A stretch of DNA of 64,000 bases from an uncultured Eubacteriales bacterium (lineage in GTDB: Bacteria > Bacillota > Clostridia > Oscillospirales > Oscillospiraceae): positions 1 to 64,000 of the forward strand of contig UQZR01000005.1 of assembly GCA_900545585.1 (NCBI GenBank), given 5' to 3'. The position numbers and the translations under genes were made by a program. How positions within the stretch are numbered: position 1 is the stretch's first letter; the number at the start of each line of letters is the position of its first letter. Shown here one piece after another: positions 57,592 through 64,000 of the stretch. A model generated the notes under the pieces. It had not been told where the DNA came from, made no database searches, and saw only the letters and a list, made by a program, of their open reading frames with translations.

Positions 57592-58550
57592 GATATTACG
57601 CCACACTGGGCCCCGCCTGCTGCGAAGCGTCCGTGCTGTCCGCGCTGCTGCGCCGCGGCGTCTCCGGCTTCCGGCTCAACGTGTCCCACACGATGCTGGC
57701 CGCCCGCCGCGACTGGATCGACGCCCTCCACGATGCGGAGCGCTCCACCGGTCTGGCCGCCCAGCTGATGATCGACCTCCGCGGGCCGGAGGTGCGCATC
57801 GGCGCTCTCTCCTCCCCGCTGACGCTGACGGCGGGCGAGGCCGTGACGCTGGGCGCGGATATCCCTGTGGAAAAAGATGTGCTGGCGGCGCTGGTGCCCG
57901 GCATGACCGTCCTGCTGGACGATGGGGCTATGGCCCTGACCGTGCTGGACGGCGGGCGGTGCCGCGTCACCCGCGGCGGCGTCCTCACCGGCCACAAGAG
58001 CCTGACGCCGGAGGGCGCGGAGCTGCACCGCCCCGCCCTGTGCGAGGCGGACCTCGCGGATCTGGCCCAGGCCGCGGCGCTGGGCGTCAGCGCCGTCATG
58101 CAGCCCTTCGTCCGCAGCGCCGATGACCTCCGCACCGTGCGGCAGGCCATGGCGGAGAACGGCCTTGCCCACGCGGAGCTGTTCGCCAAGGTGGAGGATC
58201 AGACGGGGCTGGACGCCCTTCCGGACTGGATGGACCTTTGCGACGTGGTCACCATCGCCCGGGGCGATCTGGGCAGCAGCCTTCCTCTGGAGCAGCTGCC
58301 CGCCGCCCAGAAGCACATCGCCGCCCTGTGCTGCAGCCGCCGCAAGCCGTTTCTGGTGGTGACTCAACTGCTTCACAGCATGATCGACCATCCCACCCCC
58401 ACCCGCGCCGAGGTACTGGACATCTACAACGCCGTACTGGACGGTGCGGACTGCCTGATGCTCACCGGCGAGACAGCCCAGGGCCGCTATCCGCTGGCGG
58501 CATTGGACTGGCTGATGCGCGTGGCCCAGGAGGCGCAGCGCGCCCGCTGA
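57588..58550 (+). CDS. short pyruvate kinase-like protein lacking the C-terminal domain
   Basis: A 320-residue homologue of the pyruvate kinase barrel. Matching blocks are ATLGPAC, FRLNVSH (for ARLNFSH), DLRGPEVR (for DTKGPEIR), LLDDG, FAKVED (for PKIEN), ARGDLG, VTQLLHSM (for ATQMLDSM), PTRAEV and MLTGETAQGRYP. The active-site Arg, Asn, Lys, Glu, Asp and Thr therefore look kept, although the usual Lys after DT is Arg. The B domain is short and the C-terminal regulatory domain is absent (normal enzymes are 470-590 residues). It is translationally coupled to uvrC. Confidence 0.82.
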   Translation: MRYYATLGPACCEASVLSALLRRGVSGFRLNVSHTMLAARRDWIDALHDAERSTGLAAQLMIDLRGPEVRIGALSSPLTLTAGEAVTLGADIPVEKDVLAALVPGMTVLLDDGAMALTVLDGGRCRVTRGGVLTGHKSLTPEGAELHRPALCEADLADLAQAAALGVSAVMQPFVRSADDLRTVRQAMAENGLAHAELFAKVEDQTGLDALPDWMDLCDVVTIARGDLGSSLPLEQLPAAQKHIAALCCSRRKPFLVVTQLLHSMIDHPTPTRAEVLDIYNAVLDGADCLMLTGETAQGRYPLAALDWLMRVAQEAQRAR

Positions 58551-58568
58551 CTTGAACTGAAAACACGC

Positions 58569-58603
58569 AAAGACCGCACCGACCTCCTGCCGGTGCGGTC
58601 TTT
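58569..58603. terminator. terminator after the uvrC operon
   Basis: AAAGACCGCACCG (58569-58581) pairs with CGGTGCGGTCTTT (58591-58603). It also faces the convergent surface-protein gene. Confidence 0.8.
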
Positions 58604-58647
58604 GCTCTATCTCTCCAAATGGTTCGGTATCAAAATTTGCCGGGCGC

Positions 58648-61600
58648 TCACTCCGCGTGCCGCCGCCTGCGGCGGATGGCAGCGCCTGCCAGGGCCATCG
58701 CCGCGCCACTGGCCGCGGCGATCCACAGTCCCACGGCGCCCTCATCCGCGGTCCGCGCCGACTGCACACTGCCGGAGGCGCCGGTCGCCTCTACCCTGCC
58801 GATGCTGGCGTCCTCCTTGCGGATCTCCTGGGTGCCCGCCGCGTCGCGGAAGTACCGGCCGCAGTCCTCACAGGTCCAGCAGGTGACACGCCCCGTCTGT
58901 GTCGGCGTGGCGGGACGGCCATTCACCTTCACCAGCGCCGTGTGGTTCTTGCTGTCCACCGCGCCATAGGCCGCGCCGCAGACGGTGCAGACTGCCTTCT
59001 CAACGCAGGTCGCCGTACCGCCGCTGCACCTCGCCGTCTCCGACTGCCGGCAGCCGTTCACGGTACACCTGCGGGTGTGCCGGTCGTTCCCGTCGGATGC
59101 CCACGCGCCCCACGTATGGCCGCTCTTTGCCGCCGTGACGGTATCGCCGCACACGGCGCACACCACCGCCGTGGTGCAGTCGCCGTCATCCGCCGCGCCG
59201 CTGTGCAGGCAGGCGTAGCCGCAGTCGCGGCACGCGCCGCCGGCCCAGTCATGGCCGCTCTCCGCCACGGTCACAGCGCCGCAGCAGCTCCACTTCTTCA
59301 GATGGCTGTCCGCCGTGGTGATCCACTGCTCCTCCCCGCCGGACGCATGGTTGTCGGGATCAATGTCGCCGTAGCTCCTGCCGCAGTAATCGCACGCCGC
59401 CGACTCGAGGCAGGTGGCCGTACCGCCGGAATGCACCGTCTCCAGCCCCTGCCACGCCAGCACCGGAATGCGCATACCGTTCTCCGCCAGCCGCTTGCTG
59501 CCGCAGTCGGTGTCCCACGGGTGCGCGTCGTCACCGCGCCCCGCGATCAGCGCCTGCAGCACCGTGCCGTCGGCAAAGGCCGCGGCGGCCTTGGCTGTAC
59601 CGCTGCCGCTGCCGCCCGTCAGATACCAGCAGTTCTCCACGATGCCCTCATTGGAGATGCTGCCGCCGCCGGTGATCTCACCCACGTTATAACAGTTCCG
59701 GATGGTGGCCGTGGTAAAGCCGTCCCGCATGTCGCCGACGATGCCGCCCGCCACATTGACGCTGCTGCCGTACCGGCCCTCCTCCTGGATGCTGCCCGTG
59801 TTATAGCAGTCCTGGATCAGGGACGCGTCGAAGCTCACGCCCAGAATACCCCCCATGCCATGGCGGCCCTCCGGACCTCTGCTGATGCCGCCGCTGATCG
59901 TCCCGGTATTCACGCAGCCCCGTATCGTTCCCCTGTCGCTCATGCCCACGATGCCGCCCACGCGGCCCATGGTGCCGATGTCGTCGTTAGGCGCGATGGT
60001 GCGGAGGGTACCGTCATTCCGGCAATTCTCGATGGTCCCGCTGCTGGAACCGGCAATTCCTCCGGCATTGATCTGGACCCCGCCCAAGGAGCCGTCCACC
60101 TTATTGAGGCGAATATCGCAGAGGTTCCGGCAGTTCCGGATCGCCGCGCCATTGGCCTCGCCTGCGATACCGCCCGCATTGCCTCCGCCGACACCGTGGA
60201 CATCGATATAGCCCGTCACGGTGACGTTCTGCACAACGGCGCTGCCCGTCAGCTGGGCGAACAGCCCGCTTGCGTAGGTATTCTCGGCATTTGTCGATAC
60301 ATACAGCCCCGTGATGGTGTGGCCCTGCCCGTCAAACGTGCCGCCGTAGCCTTCCGGTGCCGTGGATGTCCGCTCATACTGCCCCATGGGTGTCCACTCA
60401 GACAGCCACATGCCGCTCTCGCCCCTGATATACCTGCCGTTTTCATCGAAGGTGCCGTCGTTCAGTACGATGTCCGCCGTCAGCACGGCGCAGGCATCGC
60501 TGTTCAGCTTCCGCCCGTTGGCGCCGTTGACGATATCCCTGAACACCACCAGCTCCTCCGCATTTCCGATCTGATAAGGCTCCTCCGCCGTACCGCTGCC
60601 GCTCAGGCTGCGGCCCCACCACGCCATTAGGATCAGATCCCCCATCACAGGGGCGGAGAAGTCATACACGTCGGCACCGTTCAGCCGCCAGCCCAGCAGC
60701 TCGTGTCCCTCGCTGGTAGGATCGGCGGGACGGGAGACTGCCTGTCCCCGCAGCACCCGCCGCGTCCCATCGGTGCTGCCGTACATGGTCAGGAACGTGA
60801 CCTGGCACTTGGCGCTGGCCTTGATGGTGCCTCCGCTGCTGACGCTGGTCAGGAACACCGTGCGCTCGGCGTTGTAGCTGGCGTCGATGGTGCCCTCGTT
60901 GACGACACCGGCGCTGCCGCCGCAGTCCCGAATGGTGCCGCCGTCGGCGTACATGGTTCCCTCGTTATACACGCCGCCCGCGCCCAGCAGACCTCCGGCC
61001 GAGCAGTCGCGGATGGTGCCGCCCTTCATGGTAAATATACCCCCGTTATACACGTACACGCCGCCCGCGTCTCTGGCGCCGTAGAAGGGGCTGGAGCAGC
61101 CCATGATGGTGCCGCCGTTCATGGTAAATCTGCCGCCGGCGTTCACCACCACGCCGCCGGCGAAGGCGCTGCCCATGGCGGGGACCTTACCGCCGGTGAT
61201 GATGCCGCCCTTGACGGAGAAGTCGCTGTGCGTGCTCTCCGGATCGCTGTCATTCAGCTCCAGATAGCCGCCGTTCCCGATCCAGAACACGATGTTGCTG
61301 CCGTCGCTCCGGAGCACGTGGCCGTTCAGGTCCACGGGCACGTACCGGCTGACATCCAGTCGACTTCCCGTGAGCTGCACGTCCGCCGTCAGGATCACCT
61401 TGCTCACCTCGCTGTCCGCCAGCGCGGCGGCCAGTCCCTGCGCCGTGGTGACCTCGCGGTCAGCAGTGCCGAGGAAATGCGCACCGTCCTCCCTGGTCAC
61501 GCTGTTCACGATACTGCCTATCACGCTCACATGCCCCTCGGACTTGATGATCAGGCTGTCCACCGCGCCGCCCCGCAGCTGCAGCGCGCCGTCGGTCTCC

Positions 61601-62016
61601 ACCGTGACCTTGCTGTACCGGCCGCCGGTGATGGTGACATTGGCGTCACCGGCGATGATAAGCTCACTCACCCGTTTCCCGTCAGCCACGGTGATGCTTT
61701 TCGCCGCCTTGTGGATGGTCAGAGGCTTCGCAACGTCCTGATAGATGGTCAGATCGCCTCCCACGTATTTCCCACTGGTATCCGCCAGCACCACCTGCAA
61801 ACGCTCCTCTGTGGGGATGAATACCGTGACGGTCCCATCGGCCAGTGTCAGCGTAGCGCAGTTCTCCTCCGGAACCAGGCTGCCGCCGTAGAGCCGGACC
61901 TTCGCCCGGGTGTCCTCGCCCACGGTGTAGGCGTCGTCCGCCGCCAGCGCCTGCACCGGCAGCAGGCTCACCGCCATGCACAGTGCCATCAGGATGCTTA
62001 CCAATCGTTTCCTCAT
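58648..62016 (-). CDS. large Cys-rich cell-surface protein with beta-helix and GLUG-like repeats
   Basis: A 1122-residue secreted protein. A signal peptide spans residues 1-25 (ends VQALA). Next come parallel beta-helix stretches (GGTIMGCSS, GGTIRDCS, GGTIRDCGG; about 90-390), a listeria-type repeat (PADPTSEGHELLGWRLNG), and GLUG-like repeats (about 500-790) with NAGGIAG, VGGIVGM, MGGILGV and VAGGIVGD. Several C-x2-C repeats (CDYCGRSYG, CAVCGD, CTVCGAAYG) lie at about 840-1060. The end is a hydrophobic helix plus RRRRRH, like a degenerate sorting signal with TADEG in place of LPxTG. The start follows GGGAGGAG and overlaps the TetR stop. An adhesin role is inferred. Confidence 0.85.
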   Translation of the reverse strand: MRKRLVSILMALCMAVSLLPVQALAADDAYTVGEDTRAKVRLYGGSLVPEENCATLTLADGTVTVFIPTEERLQVVLADTSGKYVGGDLTIYQDVAKPLTIHKAAKSITVADGKRVSELIIAGDANVTITGGRYSKVTVETDGALQLRGGAVDSLIIKSEGHVSVIGSIVNSVTREDGAHFLGTADREVTTAQGLAAALADSEVSKVILTADVQLTGSRLDVSRYVPVDLNGHVLRSDGSNIVFWIGNGGYLELNDSDPESTHSDFSVKGGIITGGKVPAMGSAFAGGVVVNAGGRFTMNGGTIMGCSSPFYGARDAGGVYVYNGGIFTMKGGTIRDCSAGGLLGAGGVYNEGTMYADGGTIRDCGGSAGVVNEGTIDASYNAERTVFLTSVSSGGTIKASAKCQVTFLTMYGSTDGTRRVLRGQAVSRPADPTSEGHELLGWRLNGADVYDFSAPVMGDLILMAWWGRSLSGSGTAEEPYQIGNAEELVVFRDIVNGANGRKLNSDACAVLTADIVLNDGTFDENGRYIRGESGMWLSEWTPMGQYERTSTAPEGYGGTFDGQGHTITGLYVSTNAENTYASGLFAQLTGSAVVQNVTVTGYIDVHGVGGGNAGGIAGEANGAAIRNCRNLCDIRLNKVDGSLGGVQINAGGIAGSSSGTIENCRNDGTLRTIAPNDDIGTMGRVGGIVGMSDRGTIRGCVNTGTISGGISRGPEGRHGMGGILGVSFDASLIQDCYNTGSIQEEGRYGSSVNVAGGIVGDMRDGFTTATIRNCYNVGEITGGGSISNEGIVENCWYLTGGSGSGTAKAAAAFADGTVLQALIAGRGDDAHPWDTDCGSKRLAENGMRIPVLAWQGLETVHSGGTATCLESAACDYCGRSYGDIDPDNHASGGEEQWITTADSHLKKWSCCGAVTVAESGHDWAGGACRDCGYACLHSGAADDGDCTTAVVCAVCGDTVTAAKSGHTWGAWASDGNDRHTRRCTVNGCRQSETARCSGGTATCVEKAVCTVCGAAYGAVDSKNHTALVKVNGRPATPTQTGRVTCWTCEDCGRYFRDAAGTQEIRKEDASIGRVEATGASGSVQSARTADEGAVGLWIAAASGAAMALAGAAIRRRRRHAE

Positions 62017-62729
62017 GTGTTCTCCTCCCTTTCGCCGCAGGACGCGGCCCCCAGTTGAAAGTCGTAGCGCATCTCCAGCGCGTGAAACAGTCTCTCTATG
62101 GTACGCTGGCCCACGGCCCGCAGATTCATGGTCCGCAGGAAGGCCAGCGCCTGCTGGATCTCCTGCTCCGGCACCCCGTAGCCCCGCAGGCTCAGTGTCA
62201 AAAAGCACTCCAGCTTCTTCTCCAGCGTCAGCGCCCCGCCGCAGGGCTGGGCCATATAGCCCCGCATCAGTCCCGCCGACCCCAGCTCCAGCATGTAGAA
62301 ATCCTCTGCCGTCAGCTGCGGCTGGTACGGTCCGAAGATGTCGTACAGCTCTCGGGCTGTCTCGCGGAAGATGTACTCCGACGCTTCCTTCTGTGTATAG
62401 GCCTCGATGTAGATCTCCCGCAGGTTCTCGTTGAGCTCCGTCAGCGTCAGCTGGATGGCCGTCTCCGCCGCGTACACGAACACCGGCGGCAGCTTGCCGC
62501 CGACCACGCTGCGGGCCGCCCCGAACTGGCCGGAAAACATGAACGTCACCAGCTCCGTCAGCACCCCGTCCTTGGCCCGAAAGATGTTCTGGAAGCTGCT
62601 GTTGGACACCTCTGCTCCCTGCACGATCTGGGCCACGGTGGTCTTTTTGTAGCCCTGCTCCAAAAACAGCTTGACGCATACGGTCAGTATCCGGCGCTTG
62701 GCCGGCAGACTGGCGTTGGTCAGCGCCAT
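62013..62729 (-). CDS. TetR-family transcriptional regulator
   Basis: A 238-residue TetR protein. The N-terminal helix-turn-helix is ILTVCVKLFLEQGYKKTTVAQIVQGAEVSNSSFQNIFRAKDGV; the ligand domain is long and not assignable. Start MALTNASL at 62729 follows AAGGGGGGTGG. The stop overlaps the surface-protein start (ATGA), so the two form an operon. A palindrome just past the -10 fits autoregulation. Confidence 0.9.
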   Translation of the reverse strand: MALTNASLPAKRRILTVCVKLFLEQGYKKTTVAQIVQGAEVSNSSFQNIFRAKDGVLTELVTFMFSGQFGAARSVVGGKLPPVFVYAAETAIQLTLTELNENLREIYIEAYTQKEASEYIFRETARELYDIFGPYQPQLTAEDFYMLELGSAGLMRGYMAQPCGGALTLEKKLECFLTLSLRGYGVPEQEIQQALAFLRTMNLRAVGQRTIERLFHALEMRYDFQLGAASCGEREENT

Positions 62730-62752
62730 GGAGACCACCCCCCTTCTATTTC

Positions 62753-62771
62753 TGGCATATATGCCATTATA
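62753..62771 (-). promoter_or_regulatory. promoter and palindromic operator of the TetR/surface-protein operon
   Basis: TGGCATATATGCCA (62753-62766) is a perfect 14-bp palindrome. On the minus strand it begins at the last base of TATAAT (62766-62771), so a bound repressor would block initiation. The -35 is poorly matched. Confidence 0.65.
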
Positions 62772-62901
62772 GTACCATGCAGCCACCGCCTGCGCAAGCA
62801 CTTTCTAACGTTTTTTTACTTTTCGGCAAAATCACGGTCCTTTTTCAAAAATTGGATATCCGTCCCCTGTTCGCGCATAAACGCCCTCCCCTCCTGCGCA
62901 A

Positions 62902-62941
62902 AAAGAGTACCGGCGCACCCTGCGGTGCGCCGGTACTCTTT
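62902..62941. terminator. terminator of the DUF308 gene
   Basis: A perfect 18-bp stem: AAAGAGTACCGGCGCACC (62902-62919), loop CTGC, GGTGCGCCGGTACTCTTT (62924-62941). On the minus strand it lies 12 bases past the stop. Confidence 0.85.
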
Positions 62942-62953
62942 CCCTTTTTTCTC

Positions 62954-63553
62954 TCACTCGATCTCGAAATCGTCTGTCTCGATCACGTCCGGCTGCTGAT
63001 GCCGCACCACCTTCACGGCGCACAGCGCCACGCTGAGGTTCAGCGCGCCATCCAGCAGCAGCGACACGCCCATCAGCATCACCAGCACCTGAGCCCCCTC
63101 AGTGGGCCGCAGCACCAGCAGCAGTCCGATGACGCCTGTGAGCACTGCCAGCACCAGTACCAGCCACCATTGGGGAATGCCGAATCGCCTGGCGTCCACG
63201 GCGATCTGGATCTTGAACAGGCCGTCCGCCAGCACGGGAATGCCGAATATCACGCACAAAAAGCTCATGGCTTCTCCGGGGTGGCACAGGGTGATGATGC
63301 CCACAGCGATGAGCAGTATCCCGAAGGCCAGGTCGTACTGAAACGCCAGCCGGAACAGGTCCTTGGAGAAGTACCCGCCCAGCTTGATGGCGCCGCACAC
63401 CACCATGCCGATGCCCAGCGCCCTGCCGATCCACGGCACGCACCGCTCCGACATCACCAGCAGCACCACGCCCAGCACGCAGAACAGCACCGACACCACG
63501 ATATATCCGGTTTTCACGGCCCACAGCGGGCCCGTTGCTCTCACATTCCGCAT
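62954..63553 (-). CDS. DUF308 (HdeD-like) membrane protein
   Basis: A 199-residue protein with about six membrane helices arranged as repeats (GYIVVSVLFCVLGVVLLVM, FGILLIAVGIITL, LVLVLAVLTGVIGLLLVL). The HdeD/DUF308 family includes an acid-resistance membrane protein of enterics; the role here is unknown. The ATG at 63553 was chosen because AAGGGAG lies 9 bases upstream; an in-frame ATG at 63601 has no ribosome site. The tail is acidic (ETDDFEIE). Confidence 0.8.
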   Translation of the reverse strand: MRNVRATGPLWAVKTGYIVVSVLFCVLGVVLLVMSERCVPWIGRALGIGMVVCGAIKLGGYFSKDLFRLAFQYDLAFGILLIAVGIITLCHPGEAMSFLCVIFGIPVLADGLFKIQIAVDARRFGIPQWWLVLVLAVLTGVIGLLLVLRPTEGAQVLVMLMGVSLLLDGALNLSVALCAVKVVRHQQPDVIETDDFEIE

Positions 63554-63642
63554 AACTTGCATCTCCCTTCGCGCATTCTTCCGCGCCTTCCTCTTTGTCA
63601 TGTCTCATGATACCGCGCCGCCGCGCCCTGCGGTACGGGCAG

Positions 63643-63673
63643 AAAAAAGAGATGCCCGAAATTCGGACATCTC
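63643..63673 (-). terminator. terminator of the partial TetR-like gene
   Basis: On the minus strand GAGATG-CCGAA pairs with TTCGG-CATCTC (arms 63649-63660 and 63662-63673, one mismatch), followed by six T (complement of 63643-63648). Confidence 0.8.
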
Positions 63674-63723
63674 CCTGTATACGTCTGGTTTTTGGGCAAA
63701 GCGGGCCGTTTGTCTGTCGCCGC

Positions 63724-64000
63724 TCACAGCTGCCGGTTGTTGCTGTGAGCCACGATAAGCTCCGGCACGCCGCGGCACAGCTGGAGCATCCGCTGCAGGT
63801 CGCTCAATGACTCCTCCTTCATGCCGCCGCTGACCCAGTCGATCCACACGCCGAACAGCTGGCACTTCATGAACTGCACCACCACCCGCCGGTCGCCGCC
63901 GGAGATGCTGGCATCGGAGAACACGGTGGTAAGATACGTATCCACCACGTACTCGCACAGCCGCATGGTGTCCTGCAGGAACATATCCCGATTGGCGGAG
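63724..64000 (-). CDS. TetR-like regulator, C-terminal part (runs off the right edge)
   Basis: The last 91 residues or so of a protein whose end (FMKCQLFGVWIDWVSGGMKEESLSDLQRMLQLCRGVPELIV) matches the ligand-domain style of DhaS-type TetR proteins: a hydrophobic stretch ending in W, then a glycine and an amphipathic helix. The DNA-binding part is outside the window, so the family call is tentative. It is read toward the DUF308 gene but ends at its own terminator. Confidence 0.6.
   Translation of the reverse strand, partial: SANRDMFLQDTMRLCEYVVDTYLTTVFSDASISGGDRRVVVQFMKCQLFGVWIDWVSGGMKEESLSDLQRMLQLCRGVPELIVAHSNNRQL

Noticed and set aside
62954..63601. Longer start of the DUF308 protein at 63601
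   Set aside because: No ribosome site is present before that ATG, while the ATG at 63553 has AAGGGAG at good spacing.
1..64000. tRNA, rRNA, tmRNA or RNase P RNA genes
   Set aside because: The intergenic gaps were read and none showed a cloverleaf, CCA-type end or known RNA core; a covariance search was not possible here.

Overview
The window is a GC-rich, tightly packed chromosomal segment of a low-branching Firmicute, most likely a gut clostridium of the Oscillospiraceae (Oscillibacter/Flavonifractor-like). The grounds are the classic Firmicute order of the S10-spc-alpha ribosomal cluster with map, adk, infA and a KOW protein inside it, a T-box riboswitch before cysS, the spore genes spmA/spmB, an AbrB/SpoVT regulator, YqhQ (DUF1385) beside prmC, strong GGAGG ribosome sites, and T-run terminators. 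No rRNA or tRNA gene was seen.

Layout. 1-about 1535: one end of an integrative element (parB partial, parA) inserted in the 3' end of rlmD; the element supplies a foreign C-terminus to the methyltransferase, and base composition changes sharply at the junction. 1.5-13 kb: housekeeping and envelope genes (rlmD, a beta-CASP nuclease, secA, pgeF, a peptide-binding lipoprotein, lexA, secG, a polysaccharide deacetylase, a zinc-ribbon membrane protein). 13-29.3 kb: the complete S10-spc-alpha cluster on the minus strand, rpsJ to rplQ, from one strong promoter with a long structured leader. 29.4-40.5 kb, minus strand: cysS behind a T-box, pgsA, rimO, recX, recA, prmC, yqhQ, then a sensor kinase/response regulator/lipoprotein operon. 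40.6-50.4 kb: mixed orientation with a zinc-ribbon Ig-like membrane protein, udk, a DUF218 protein, a small ferredoxin, a tRNA methyltransferase, rsmI, an AbrB-type regulator, spmAB, argS, DUF1934, murI and an unknown protein. 50.4-58.6 kb: a FAD-dependent dehydrogenase, thyA-folA-recG, and uvrC with a short pyruvate-kinase-like protein. 58.6-64 kb: a large Cys-rich surface protein coupled to a TetR regulator, a DUF308 membrane protein and a second, partial TetR gene.

Links between genes. SecA, SecY and SecG are all present. LexA has a good SOS box over its own -35, and an almost identical box lies over the -35 of the yqhQ-prmC-recA-recX unit, so recA is probably controlled from there. The most unusual non-coding feature is a nested palindromic element of about 87 bp present twice (rpsN-rpsH gap; kinase-regulator gap). 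The two copies differ by paired, compensatory changes in two stems, which suggests selection for the folded form. Other points to follow are the element junction, the structured ribosomal leaders, the C-domain-less pyruvate kinase homologue, the RGG-like tail on ribosomal protein S3 and the TetR/surface-protein pair with a palindromic operator.
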